Positions 53,500-62,871 of a stretch of DNA of 64,000 nt are shown here, one piece after another. This DNA comes from Azolla caroliniana. Its lineage: Eukaryota > Polypodiophyta. Position numbers and translations under genes: made by a program. Each line of letters begins with the position of its first letter. Positions within the stretch are counted from its first letter, which is position 1. The stretch spans positions 4,650,001-4,714,000 of the forward strand of contig JBHGNT010000013.1 in assembly GCA_043228905.1 (NCBI GenBank), in the 5' to 3' direction. The notes beneath the pieces were generated by a model, which was given only the letters and a program-made list of their open reading frames with translations, was not told the DNA's origin and searched no databases.

Positions 53500-56472
53500 T
53501 CATTGTTCACCCAAATTGTCCAAAATACTTGGTTCAAGAATTTCCGCTTGTTCTTTCGGTTGTGGTTGTTGCGGCTGTGCTTGCTGCTGCTGCTGTGATT
53601 GCGGTTGTGACTGAGGTTGCTCCGGCTGCTCTGCTTGCTGCTGCTGCTCCATTTGTTTCGCTGACTCCGGCTGCTCCGTTTGTCTCTCTGGCTCCGGCAT
53701 CTCCGTTTGACTGCTTCCGGTCCGGTCTCCTTCCAGTAACGGTTCCTCATCACTGAGGTTGACCGTAACTGGTTCTCGTTCTTTCTCTCCCCGGATCCGG
53801 GACCTCTCGTAGCTTTCAAACTGGATCTGCGCCTCCAGCCTGTCGTCGTCCAGCTGAGCTACAAGTTGCCGGACTTGCTCTAATTGGTCTTCTGCCAAGG
53901 CTTGAAAGTCTTCGGCCAGCTCATCTCTTATGCCGGTGAAGTCTTCGGAAGTCAGCATATAGCAATCATCTCCCTCCTTCCGCCGGTTCTCTACGTCAGC
54001 CCGGAGCAATTGGAGTTCCGCCGCGTTCGTGGCCCACTTGGTCCACCATTTGACGGAACTGTTGTCAATCAAGCTCTTGGTCTGGTTCAGCCAGGCCCGC
54101 ATTATATCTTGGATGCGACTTGCTCCCATCTGTGCTCTACTTTCCACCACTTGTCGCTCCTCCTTCAACTGCTTGATGAGGTTTGCCGTATCCTCCGCCT
54201 GCTCCCTGTAGCGCGTCAGCTGCCCTTGATATGTCGTTTGCAGCCTCTGCAGTACCTCCGCCGCTCTTTCTTTCTCCGCCTGCTGTTGTCTGAGGAGCTC
54301 TGTCCGAACCTTCTCCGCCTCTTCCAACCGTTTTCTGTTTTCCGCTTGTTCCTTGGCGAATGCGGTTGCGGTCCGATCAACTGCTTGCCGGAGCTCATCC
54401 ATCCGTTCCTTGTGCTCCGTTTGCAACCGTTTATACTCCCGGTGCAAGTTCTCAAATTCCTCTGTTTTGAGTTTGAGCTTGCCGTTGATCTGGCGATGGT
54501 TCCGGTCTTCCCGGTCCTTTACCTGCCGGAGTTCCTCTTTCAGGCGCTCTACTTCTGTTTCGGCGTTCCTCCGGAGTCTCTCCTTCTCTTGCAGCATTTT
54601 CTCCTTCTCCTCCTTGAGCCGGTCGTACGCTTGATGGCCTTTCCGTAAGCCCTCCTCGGCCCGGCGTAGATTCTCAGCAGTCTTTTTGAGTTCTGCCTCC
54701 GCTGCCGTCTTCAGTTCTCTTTCGCGGCTCCTCAGCGCTTCTTGGGCAGCAAGCTCATCCTTTAAATCCGCAAGCTCTTGTGCCGCATTTTTCTCCGGAA
54801 CGGTTTCCGTTGCCGGGGTCTGATTGCTATGTACAGGTTGATCTGACACTTTATTCTGTACACTGCCCGGAGTCACCGATGCTTGGACTTGTGTTTCCCT
54901 TGTGACCCTGTCCAAGTCTTGTTCAAGGCTCCGGATTCTGGACCGGGCCGTCTCTAGATCTACGGTTGTGACGAGCAACCGTTCCTGGTGCGCTCTCTCT
55001 TCCGCCTCTATATACTCGACCACTCCGGCGATTTGCTCGCCTACCCATCGTAGCCACATGCTACCGGTGCCTTGTTGTTGTACTGGTCGGGTCGGCTCAT
55101 TCCCTGTGGAATTGTCTGCTCTGAGTGCCTGCATATGCCGTTCTGGTTCTACTCCTTGGCCGCCGTGTGCTCTGGCTGGGCTCTCCGGCTGTTGAGTTCC
55201 GGTTCTCGCCGTCTCCAGAGCCGTTGGACTGACTTCTTCTATAGAAGTCGACAAGACCGGTTCCCTGCGCACCGGTTCCGGTTCTTCCCTTGTGGCTTGC
55301 TCAGGTTGAGTTGGGGGCGTTTCTGCCTCTCGCGGGTACGACCGCTCCCCTCCTGTCTCGGCGGTCCTACTTCTTGACCGTCGTTGGAGGTGCTCTTCTG
55401 GCTCCTCCGTTTCCTCTTCCTGTGTCACGGCATACTTCTGTGCCGTCAGGGGTTCCGGTTCCTTCTGTCCCGGTCTCCGTAAGGTTATCTTGACGGGTCG
55501 GACCGGTGACACCTCCTCCGGTTCTGGGACCCGTTTCTTCCCTTTCGTCGCCTTCGACGCCAGCAGCTGCTGTCGTTTGGACGCCGGCTTCGAGGTGCTT
55601 CCTTCCGATACTCTTGGCCGCTTCTTTGGCTGGACGGTCTCGACCGGCGGCACGAGCAATGTGATCCATTGAGCTACGGCGTGCCACAGCTTCCGGCCCT
55701 CCTTGCCGTCCTTCCCTCGTACCATGTCGATTGCCATGCACAACCCGTCTGCAATCAGCACCGGCCAGTCCACCTTGACCCCTTCATAGGTGGCTATGAT
55801 CATCCCTGCCCGATTTTTTGGCATGACAGGGGGTCGGGGGTACACGTGACCGTACTCGTGGAGCACTCGAGCTATCTCCCTGAATAGCGGATCTTCGCCG
55901 CCCTGCGTCCGATAGCCTTTGCCGGCAACAGAGTACTCACCGAAATATCGGGTGAGTTGCTCCGAGGTTGGGTTATCGATCTGAAAGATTCCTCCCTCCG
56001 GAAGGCCTGTTAGCGCGCGGATCGCTTCCTCAGTGATGACCTCTGTGGCGAGCTCCTTGATGACCCGGTCTGCTTCTCTGTGCGGCGGTGCCTCCATGAT
56101 GGCCAAGAACCCCTCCAGTCCGTTTTGCCTGAACCATTTCCTGGCCGCTTCCGACAGCGTTTGTGGTTCCATGTCTGCTTCAAGGTCGAGGGAAGATGGC
56201 GAAGTAGAGTGGTGATGAGAGTGAGAGCGAGAGAGAGAGCGTTCTGAGCGCGGGGGTTCTCTGCGTGCAGGTTCGCGTTTGCTCAGCTTCCACTGTCTTG
56301 GTGCTTCTGTACTTCTTGGCTCGCGAAATGAAAAGGTCTCCATGCGTTCTGCTTCTTCTTTGTGCGTTTTGGCGCCTTTTTCGAGCATGCACACGTCGTG
56401 TACTAATTTAGTATTAAGTAGCGTGGCGTCTCTTAAATGCCCACTACGTACCTTTTCGCGCCTCGCTTTCAC
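53500..56472 (-). CDS. Gypsy-I extra ORF: 990-residue coiled-coil protein of unknown function
   Basis: Located between pol and the 3' LTR, where env lies in retroviruses, but with no signal peptide or membrane segment. Regions: basic start (1-100), a conserved globular-looking part (about 102-275; QTLSEAARKWFRQNGLEGFL, GYRTQGGEDPLFREIARVLHEYGHVYPRPP), a basic patch KKRPR (283-287) that could be a nuclear signal, a Pro/Glu-rich linker, a long charged coiled coil (about 480-525 and 560-790), a conserved Trp-rich segment (WWTKW at 809-813), and an acidic Gln-rich tail (900-990). The first Met is uncertain: Met101 (MEPQTLSEA) fits the conserved part better. Gypsy-D has the same ORF in decayed form. 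A role in particle assembly, transport or targeting is possible but not shown. It lies 73 bp after the pol stop and would need its own start or splicing. Confidence 0.85.
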   Translation of the reverse strand: MKARREKVRSGHLRDATLLNTKLVHDVCMLEKGAKTHKEEAERMETFSFREPRSTEAPRQWKLSKREPARREPPRSERSLSRSHSHHHSTSPSSLDLEADMEPQTLSEAARKWFRQNGLEGFLAIMEAPPHREADRVIKELATEVITEEAIRALTGLPEGGIFQIDNPTSEQLTRYFGEYSVAGKGYRTQGGEDPLFREIARVLHEYGHVYPRPPVMPKNRAGMIIATYEGVKVDWPVLIADGLCMAIDMVRGKDGKEGRKLWHAVAQWITLLVPPVETVQPKKRPRVSEGSTSKPASKRQQLLASKATKGKKRVPEPEEVSPVRPVKITLRRPGQKEPEPLTAQKYAVTQEEETEEPEEHLQRRSRSRTAETGGERSYPREAETPPTQPEQATREEPEPVRREPVLSTSIEEVSPTALETARTGTQQPESPARAHGGQGVEPERHMQALRADNSTGNEPTRPVQQQGTGSMWLRWVGEQIAGVVEYIEAEERAHQERLLVTTVDLETARSRIRSLEQDLDRVTRETQVQASVTPGSVQNKVSDQPVHSNQTPATETVPEKNAAQELADLKDELAAQEALRSRERELKTAAEAELKKTAENLRRAEEGLRKGHQAYDRLKEEKEKMLQEKERLRRNAETEVERLKEELRQVKDREDRNHRQINGKLKLKTEEFENLHREYKRLQTEHKERMDELRQAVDRTATAFAKEQAENRKRLEEAEKVRTELLRQQQAEKERAAEVLQRLQTTYQGQLTRYREQAEDTANLIKQLKEERQVVESRAQMGASRIQDIMRAWLNQTKSLIDNSSVKWWTKWATNAAELQLLRADVENRRKEGDDCYMLTSEDFTGIRDELAEDFQALAEDQLEQVRQLVAQLDDDRLEAQIQFESYERSRIRGEKEREPVTVNLSDEEPLLEGDRTGSSQTEMPEPERQTEQPESAKQMEQQQQAEQPEQPQSQPQSQQQQQAQPQQPQPKEQAEILEPSILDNLGEQ

Positions 56473-56544
56473 ACCCGTTCATACCTCGATTTTTAATGAT
56501 TTTTTTTTTTTTTTTTTTTAAATTTTTAATGACGGTGTGTGACC
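56473..56544 (-). other. Short gap between pol and the extra ORF, with a T/A homopolymer
   Basis: It contains a run of T on the plus strand (56499-56519, A on the coding strand). I see no splice or promoter signal that can be fixed. Confidence 0.5.
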
Positions 56545-59500
56545 TTACACATCCGTAGGTCCCTCCGGACCCTGACCGTTTTCCTTACGGGTTGCCGTGT
56601 CTTCCTTCGTATTTACTACGGGTTCCCCGTCGTCTTTTTCTTCCGGATCAATCCGTACCGATCCCGGACAGGTTCCTGGTGTAGTGCCGGTGAGCTGCAT
56701 AAACGGGTTCTTTGGCATCGGTCCTTTATAGGGCTTTAGTCGAAATCCATTCACCCACTTGCCTAGTACTTCCCCGGCCAGTGTCCCTATCTGATAGGAC
56801 CCGTTGTATTCCCGTGTCAGCCAATACAGGCCTGTCCATCTGAACCGGAGTTTACCCGGCATCTTGCCCATCCTTGTTTGGAATACTAGCACCGGCTTTC
56901 CGATTTCGAACATCTTTTCGTTACCTTTCCGGTGACGGTCAACGAACGCTTTCCGTCGTCGTTGCTCCAGTTCCATGTGGAGGATGCTGGCCAGCCGTTG
57001 CTCCTCCAGTTCGCATAGTGCTGCTAGCCGTATTTCCTCCGACTTCTTTTCATTCAGCCGTTCCCGTAGTTGGATCCGTAAGCTTGGTACTTGAAACTCG
57101 ACCGGCATGACCGCTTCTAAGCCGAATGCTAACCGGAACGGCGTTGTCCGGATACTCGTTTTGTATGCCGTTCTGTACGCCCATAGCGCACTATGGAGCT
57201 TTGTGTCCCAGTCCGTCCGGTTTTCATTGACAATTTTGCGGAGAATGTTCTGCAGCGTTTTGTTGGTGGACTCTGCTAACCCGTTCGCCTGTGGGTAATA
57301 CGGTGTGCTTCTTTTATGGACCACGGCATAGAACGTTGTTAAGCTTTCCACTACCTGGCCGAGGAAATGCCCTCCTTGGTCGCTGATCAGTTCAATCGGA
57401 CATCCATATCGGCACCAAATGTTCTCGTACAGGAATTTTGCTGTGGATGACGCGGTGTTGTCTCTCAGGGCCTTAGCTTCCACCCATTTCGTGCAATAAT
57501 CCGTTGCCACGATGACATAACGATTACCCGTTCTCATTGCCGGTGGCTTGAACGGTCCGACAAAATCCAATCCCCACTTCTGGAATGGCTCTAGTGGAAG
57601 TACCGGTTGGTGTGGCATCCGTGCTTGCTCCGTAGGCTGGCCCATTCGTTGGCATAGGTCACATTCCTTAGCATACCTGACGGCATCTTTTAGCGTCGTG
57701 GGCCACCATAAGCCGCTCTGCCATACCTTTCTTGCCGTCGCTTCCCCGGCATAGTGTCCTCCGGCAACCCCACAGTGTGCTTCCCGTAAGATTACTTCTT
57801 TCTCGTCACTACGGACTGCCCGTCTCCATATTCCATCTGCTCCTTTGTGGTAGAGAGTGTCCCGTAACAGACAGAAATTGCGGCTCTGCACCGCCAGTCG
57901 TTTCCTCTCGTCCCGGTTCATTTCCTCCGGTGGCAGGCCCGTGCTTAGGAACTGGTGCATGTTTGTCAGCCATTTATCTTCTGATGCCACCGTGTCGTCC
58001 GCTGCCGTTTCCGGGGTGATACGGAATAACTCCGCGTCCGGGAATTCATCCGCTACTCCGTCGCCTGGTTCTCCGGACTCTAACTGGCTCAGGTAGTCTG
58101 CTACGGCATGCTGGATACCGGGCCGGTGGAAAATCTCGAATTCGAACTCCTGCAACAGCAAGGTCCAACGGGCCAACTTACCGGTCAGGGACGCCTTGGA
58201 CACTAAGTACAGAAGCGCCGAGTGATCCACATGAAAGGAGAACTTCCTTCCCAATAGGTAGTGCCGAAACTTTGTGACACTGTAGATCATGCCGAGGGCC
58301 TCCCGTTCCGTCGTTGAATAGTTCTTCTCCGCTTGGGACAGCTTCCGGCTGGCGTAATATACCGGCCGGTACCATTTGGGCTCCGTAAGCTGCATTAAGG
58401 CGCTGCCAATAGCGATGTCGGACGCGTCCACGAACACGTGAAATTCCTTGCTCCAATCCGGAGGCTGCACGACGGGTGCTTGCGATAAAAGTACCTTCAA
58501 GGCATTGTATGCCTTATCCTCCGTATCCGTCCATTGGAACGGTGTCCGATGTACCGCGGTGTGTAATGGTGTAGCCAAGTCAGCCAAGTGACGGAGCATC
58601 CGGCTGTGCCACCGGATCTGTCCTAAGAATCGGCTTAGTGCTTTGGCCGTTTTCGGCGCCGGTGCCCCTAGTATGGCGTTTACTTTGTCCGGGTCGACCG
58701 CAATGCCCTCCTTACTTACAATGTGTCCCAGCAATATTCCACTTGAAACCCCGAAGATGCATTTTGCTGGATTTAAGCTTAGCCGGTATAACCTACACTT
58801 TTCAAGGCATAACCGTAGGTGCTGCAAATGGTCTTTTCCCCGGCTATAGACTGCAAAATCATCCAGGAAAACTTGCATGAAGGCAGGGATGTATTCTCCG
58901 AAGATCTCCATGATGATTCGCTGGAAAGTTGCTGGTGCCGTTTTTAGGCCGAACATCATGACTTCGGCCACAAACACCCCCCATTCGGTGACGAACGCTG
59001 TCTTCTCCTGGTCGTCCGGGTGCATCCGGATTTGATTGTACCCGCTGAACCCGTCTAGAAAGCTATAAACTTCATGACCGGCGACGGCATCCAGTACTCC
59101 ATCCGTGAACGGAAGAGGGAATGCATCCGTAATTGTGGCGGCATTTAGTTTCCTGTAATCTACACACACACGGATTTTACCGTTCTTCTTGGGGACGACG
59201 ACGATGGGGCTCAGCCACGTCGCTTTCTTTACCGGCCGGATGAAGCCCACTCTTAGGAGTTTGTCGATTTCCTCTTTTACTTTGGCGGCGTAGTTGGGGT
59301 TCATTCGGTATCGTCGTTGCGCCACTGGTTTCGCGTCCTTGCCTAAGTGGATCTGATGCTGATATAATTGAGGGTCCAGCCCTCGCATGTCTTCGTATGA
59401 CCAGGCGAATACGTCGCGAAACTCCGTGAGAAGTTTGATCATCGCCGCTTTATCTTCCGGCTTCATTTCTTTGGCGATGTGTACCGGCTTTGATTCGTCC

Positions 59501-61860
59501 TTGCTTCCTAGGTTCACTTCGTCGAGCTGGGATGCTTTTACCCGTTGGGAAACGGCCATTTCCCGTTCCAACGCTTCCTGTGCTTGCTGTAATTCCCGAA
59601 TCACATCTTTGTCTGGTTCGGCTTCAATGTCGTCCCGCTGCGGCAAGTATGCGGCTACGGCTTCAGCTACGTCAATCTCGAAGAGTGGCACGATCTTCGG
59701 ATGTTCCTCCAAGTACTGGGCTTCTTCGTCGTCTGCCAACCCTTCAAGCATGTTCACGCATTCCGCATACAGCGGTGTGCATTCCTTACCGTTGCTCGTC
59801 CGTGGTTGTGTCGGTACCCGGACCTTGGCTTTTCCGCGCCGGAAGGTAATCATATTTTTTCGCCAATTTTGCTTGATGTGTGCTGTTTTCAACCATGGTC
59901 TGCCCAGCAGCAGTGGATACGCGCCTTGCGCCTGTAGCTGCAGCACTACAGCCGAGATGTGAAATGTGTGGCCTCCTATGGTGACTTCCAATTTCCGTAT
60001 TAAGCCCGTCGGCCGTACCGAGCTCGTATCCGCCATCCGTAGCCAGAACGGGCATGGCTCCCATTCATGTATACCCAAGGCATCACACGTACGGAGGCTT
60101 ATTACGTTCACCCCGGAACCTCCATCGATTACTGTGCCGGGAAGTTCGTGCCCTTTGACAATAGCTGTAATCACCGGACTGCTAGTGTCCACTACCGTCG
60201 GTCCCTCTTCCGGGTTCGAGAAGAGGACTGGTGCTGGTGGGGCTATGCCGTCTGTCATGCCCGTTTTTAGCCCTTCCGTAAATCGCGGCACGAGCTGCAA
60301 GAGTCTTCCTAACGGCAACGTGATCTGACATTCTTGCAGTGCTTGCCATGTCTCGTTTTCTGGGTGGCTACCGCCGGCACTCCCTATGGTATTTGCCTCT
60401 TGTCGTTCCGCGTCCGCGACGTTCTTTTCATTGGCTTCCTTCACCCATTCCGTCGCCTGCCTTCGTATGGCCTCTTGTGTTTCCCACTCTTTGGCCATGC
60501 CTTTCGACCGTGTGGTTACTTGCTGTACATCCGTCACTTCCGGAACCACCATATTAACTGCTGGTCGTTTCTCGTAGCTCTTTACCGGGCACTGGTTACT
60601 GTAGTGGCCTTCCTGCCTGCAGTAGTAGCAGTACTCTTTACGGGTATTGCTGGATTCAGCATTGCTGGTAGCCGGAGTTGGTCCCGTAGCGAGTGGTGCG
60701 TTCTGTGCCGGTTGGCTCCTTGGGATTCCATGTTCCGGGTCCCTAGGGTGACCACCTTTCTTGAAGTTACGTTTCTTATTATTCTTATGTTTATTTCGGT
60801 AGTCCGGCCGTGGTGGATCGTAACATCGGCCGTAGTCCTCCTGGTGCCTTCGGTAACCAGGGGAATGGTCTCTATCGTATTGCTCGTGTCGCCTGTTGGG
60901 CTCCCGATAACGGTCCGATCGCTCATACCGATCGTAGTTATCACGCCGATTCCCGTACCGGCCATCATTCTCTTGCCTGTCTCCGTACCGGACATCTTGT
61001 GCCGGTGGGTACCGGTTCCCTCTTTGCCAACGATCGTCATCTTCGTCTCGGCTGCTTCTTGGCTCGATCCGTCGGACGGGTGGTGCTTGTCGATTTAACA
61101 GGTTGTACTCGCACCGGTCCGTTGTATGACTCTTGGATTGACAAATCACACACTGAGTGCGCATGGTGCACTCTACTGCCGAGTGTCCGGCATTCAAGCA
61201 GATTGTGCATTGAATTGCCTGCCGGAACCGGAGATCTTCCTCGGTGGGTAACGCCCGTTGCAGTGTTCCCAGCGTAAGCCATGAGCTTGTCTTTTCCATT
61301 TCTCTGACCCGATCAATGACCTGATCGATGGTGCATCCTCGAAAGTCAATCACCGTACACACCGTGCGTAACGGTTCCCGGAGTGCGTTTAAAAATATCG
61401 TCCGTAATTCCTCCTCCGGGGGTGCACGGGCAAGCTGGCTATGCATTCGTTGGAAACGGATGACGAATTGGGGAATGCTTTCCCCTGCCTCCTGCCGGAT
61501 CGTATAAAACAGCCCCACCATTGTCGTCTGGTCGACCTCCTTGTGGAAAAAATGCAAGAATTTTGCTTTTAATTCTGCAAATGTTGTGATGGTCGCCGGG
61601 TCCTGCGACCGCCGCCATCGTGTCGCTGGTCCCTCCAACGTGACTCCGAATTCCGCTATCTTCGAGCGTTCTTCTTCCTCCGGTGTCATTCGCTGGGACG
61701 TGTGATTTGCTTCCCATGTCTGCTCGAAGTCATCCACATGCGCTTCCGCATCCGGATCATCGCGGTACTTTGAGTATTGGAACGGCATGTCGTCGTCCAG
61801 TATTAAGCCGCGGTTTAGTGGCGTTTGTTGATATTTTTCCGGTTCTTTCTCCGGTTCCAC
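56545..61860 (-). CDS. Gypsy-I gag-pol polyprotein
   Basis: 1771 residues from the first in-frame Met. The true frame probably continues from the upstream gag frame. Regions: gag capsid (about 25-200); knuckles C218/C221/H226/C231, C237/C240/H245/C250 and C411/C414/H419/C424, the last after an Arg/Tyr/Asp-rich linker (270-350); protease D579 in VIDGGSGVNVI; RT (850-1060) with YRKLNAATI and FLDD (998-1001); RNase H from D1145; integrase zinc motif H1362/H1369/C1400/C1403 and acidic residues D1432, D1494 and E1530; a C-terminal GPY/F-like module (1655-1712). No chromodomain. No stop or missing key residue was found, so the enzymes look functional. Confidence 0.95.
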   Translation of the reverse strand: MEPEKEPEKYQQTPLNRGLILDDDMPFQYSKYRDDPDAEAHVDDFEQTWEANHTSQRMTPEEEERSKIAEFGVTLEGPATRWRRSQDPATITTFAELKAKFLHFFHKEVDQTTMVGLFYTIRQEAGESIPQFVIRFQRMHSQLARAPPEEELRTIFLNALREPLRTVCTVIDFRGCTIDQVIDRVREMEKTSSWLTLGTLQRALPTEEDLRFRQAIQCTICLNAGHSAVECTMRTQCVICQSKSHTTDRCEYNLLNRQAPPVRRIEPRSSRDEDDDRWQRGNRYPPAQDVRYGDRQENDGRYGNRRDNYDRYERSDRYREPNRRHEQYDRDHSPGYRRHQEDYGRCYDPPRPDYRNKHKNNKKRNFKKGGHPRDPEHGIPRSQPAQNAPLATGPTPATSNAESSNTRKEYCYYCRQEGHYSNQCPVKSYEKRPAVNMVVPEVTDVQQVTTRSKGMAKEWETQEAIRRQATEWVKEANEKNVADAERQEANTIGSAGGSHPENETWQALQECQITLPLGRLLQLVPRFTEGLKTGMTDGIAPPAPVLFSNPEEGPTVVDTSSPVITAIVKGHELPGTVIDGGSGVNVISLRTCDALGIHEWEPCPFWLRMADTSSVRPTGLIRKLEVTIGGHTFHISAVVLQLQAQGAYPLLLGRPWLKTAHIKQNWRKNMITFRRGKAKVRVPTQPRTSNGKECTPLYAECVNMLEGLADDEEAQYLEEHPKIVPLFEIDVAEAVAAYLPQRDDIEAEPDKDVIRELQQAQEALEREMAVSQRVKASQLDEVNLGSKDESKPVHIAKEMKPEDKAAMIKLLTEFRDVFAWSYEDMRGLDPQLYQHQIHLGKDAKPVAQRRYRMNPNYAAKVKEEIDKLLRVGFIRPVKKATWLSPIVVVPKKNGKIRVCVDYRKLNAATITDAFPLPFTDGVLDAVAGHEVYSFLDGFSGYNQIRMHPDDQEKTAFVTEWGVFVAEVMMFGLKTAPATFQRIIMEIFGEYIPAFMQVFLDDFAVYSRGKDHLQHLRLCLEKCRLYRLSLNPAKCIFGVSSGILLGHIVSKEGIAVDPDKVNAILGAPAPKTAKALSRFLGQIRWHSRMLRHLADLATPLHTAVHRTPFQWTDTEDKAYNALKVLLSQAPVVQPPDWSKEFHVFVDASDIAIGSALMQLTEPKWYRPVYYASRKLSQAEKNYSTTEREALGMIYSVTKFRHYLLGRKFSFHVDHSALLYLVSKASLTGKLARWTLLLQEFEFEIFHRPGIQHAVADYLSQLESGEPGDGVADEFPDAELFRITPETAADDTVASEDKWLTNMHQFLSTGLPPEEMNRDERKRLAVQSRNFCLLRDTLYHKGADGIWRRAVRSDEKEVILREAHCGVAGGHYAGEATARKVWQSGLWWPTTLKDAVRYAKECDLCQRMGQPTEQARMPHQPVLPLEPFQKWGLDFVGPFKPPAMRTGNRYVIVATDYCTKWVEAKALRDNTASSTAKFLYENIWCRYGCPIELISDQGGHFLGQVVESLTTFYAVVHKRSTPYYPQANGLAESTNKTLQNILRKIVNENRTDWDTKLHSALWAYRTAYKTSIRTTPFRLAFGLEAVMPVEFQVPSLRIQLRERLNEKKSEEIRLAALCELEEQRLASILHMELEQRRRKAFVDRHRKGNEKMFEIGKPVLVFQTRMGKMPGKLRFRWTGLYWLTREYNGSYQIGTLAGEVLGKWVNGFRLKPYKGPMPKNPFMQLTGTTPGTCPGSVRIDPEEKDDGEPVVNTKEDTATRKENGQGPEGPTDV

Positions 61861-62410
61861 TTCCGGTTCTTTTGCCGGTCCTTCTTCCGGTTCTTTTTTC
61901 CGGCTCTTCTTCCGGTACCTTTGCCGGCCCTTTCGTTGGTGTTGGTGGCTTTGCTTGTTCCACTTCCGGTGTTGGTGGGTTGACGGCTTCCGTTTGCGGT
62001 TCCGGATAGCCCTGGTTGAGCGGTTCCGGTTCTGGAGTCGGCACGTTATCCGACCCGTCGTCTTCCGGGCCGCCGGGGGTATCGTTGCTGCTCCGGTAGT
62101 TCGTGTGCACGCTGTATCCCCCTTCGGAATCCGATTCGTAGGCTGAAAAGGCTTCTGCCTCGTTTTCTCCGCTTGCCAGCGCCTCCAGGAGTCGTTCGGT
62201 TTCCCGGAGACTACTTAGACTGCTTCCGTCGTCCTGGTCGCGAGTTTGCCGTAACCGGAGAGATTCCTCCGCGACTCTCCGGATCTCGTTGGAGAACGAA
62301 CGATCCGAGCGAATTTCCTGCGCTGCTTGCTGGAAAGTCTCACGCCGTCTTTGCCGTTCGGCGAGGCGTCGAGCTCGGTCTGTACCCAAGTCGTGCGTTG
62401 GTCTAGTCAT
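61757..62410 (-). CDS. Gypsy-I gag N-terminal frame
   Basis: 217 codons starting MTRPTHDLGTD at 62410, 52 bp inside the 5' LTR edge. It encodes an Arg/Glu-rich helix region (LAERQRRRETFQQAAQEIRSDRSF), then acidic and Pro/Glu-rich linkers. In Gypsy-D the matching segment runs into gag in one frame, so this is the true gag start. The frames part at the A6 run (plus strand T6, 61894-61899): skipping one base there leads into EPEEGPAKEPE and DDDMPFQYS of the gag-pol frame. Beyond that point this frame is Arg/Thr-rich and probably not real coding. Confidence 0.75.
   Translation of the reverse strand: MTRPTHDLGTDRARRLAERQRRRETFQQAAQEIRSDRSFSNEIRRVAEESLRLRQTRDQDDGSSLSSLRETERLLEALASGENEAEAFSAYESDSEGGYSVHTNYRSSNDTPGGPEDDGSDNVPTPEPEPLNQGYPEPQTEAVNPPTPEVEQAKPPTPTKGPAKVPEEEPEKRTGRRTGKRTGSGTGERTGKISTNATKPRLNTGRRHAVPILKVPR
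61894..61899 (-). other. Possible +1 frameshift site or one-base insertion in Gypsy-I gag
   Basis: The coding strand reads GAA AAA AGA ACC. A lysine tRNA on AAA could slip forward one base onto another AAA, giving GAA CCG in the gag-pol frame. A simple extra A is equally possible. Confidence 0.45.
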
Positions 62411-62461
62411 CCATTACCGTCGTTCGCTGCGAGAAAGCAGGAATCGTGGTCGCCAAAACTG

Positions 62462-62871
62462 TGTTATTCTCTTAGCCGGACAAGGCCTAACACAAGGTGT
62501 CACGGAGACACTTCACCAAAGGGTGATTACGGCATAGGATTAAGATTCAACGATTACACCGACTTACGTAGGTTACACGATTAGATTGCTTTGGTTAATT
62601 ACACGCGTAAGATATAACAGTAATTACAGAACGGAAATCAAGACAGAAATACAAACATCATAAGCTCTATTAATTATCCGCTGTCATTACAATGGGGTCC
62701 GGGCCTTTAAATAGGTTTCCGGCCCGTATTACAAAACGGTGTCTCTCGCACCTATTCGGGATCCGTCCGGATCTGGAACGGCATACCGTTTCCAGTCCGT
62801 CCGTCCACACTATGCTCATTTACAACCATCTAATTAATTCCGTATTTTGGACTCCTTGCCGGCCGGTAACA
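62462..62871 (-). repeat. Gypsy-I 5' LTR and primer site
   Basis: One base (62681) differs from the 3' LTR. The candidate primer site TGGCGACCACGATT follows the LTR (about 62454-62441), the same as in Gypsy-D. A three-codon upstream ORF ATGGATGACTAG overlaps the gag ATG at 62410. Confidence 0.94.

Larger units (their letters stand above)
53038..62871 (-). mobile_element. Gypsy-I: young, near-intact Ty3/gypsy element with an extra 3' ORF
   Basis: Minus strand. 5' LTR (62871-62462), primer site, gag N-terminal frame, gag-pol frame, extra ORF, 3' LTR (53447-53038). It has the 5-bp duplication TCTAT. The 410-bp LTRs differ at one base (53257 T, 62681 C), about 0.1 million years at 1.3e-8 per site per year. 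Domain order protease-RT-RNase H-integrase without a chromodomain, together with the protease motif DGGSG, resembles the Athila/Tat side of plant Ty3/gypsy. The exact lineage is not settled from sequence alone. The only coding break seen is one base in an A6 run near the gag start. Confidence 0.96.

Noticed and set aside
53500-56472. Retroviral-type envelope gene
   Set aside because: The position fits, but there is no signal peptide, membrane span, cleavage site or cysteine-rich ectodomain; the protein is a soluble coiled coil.
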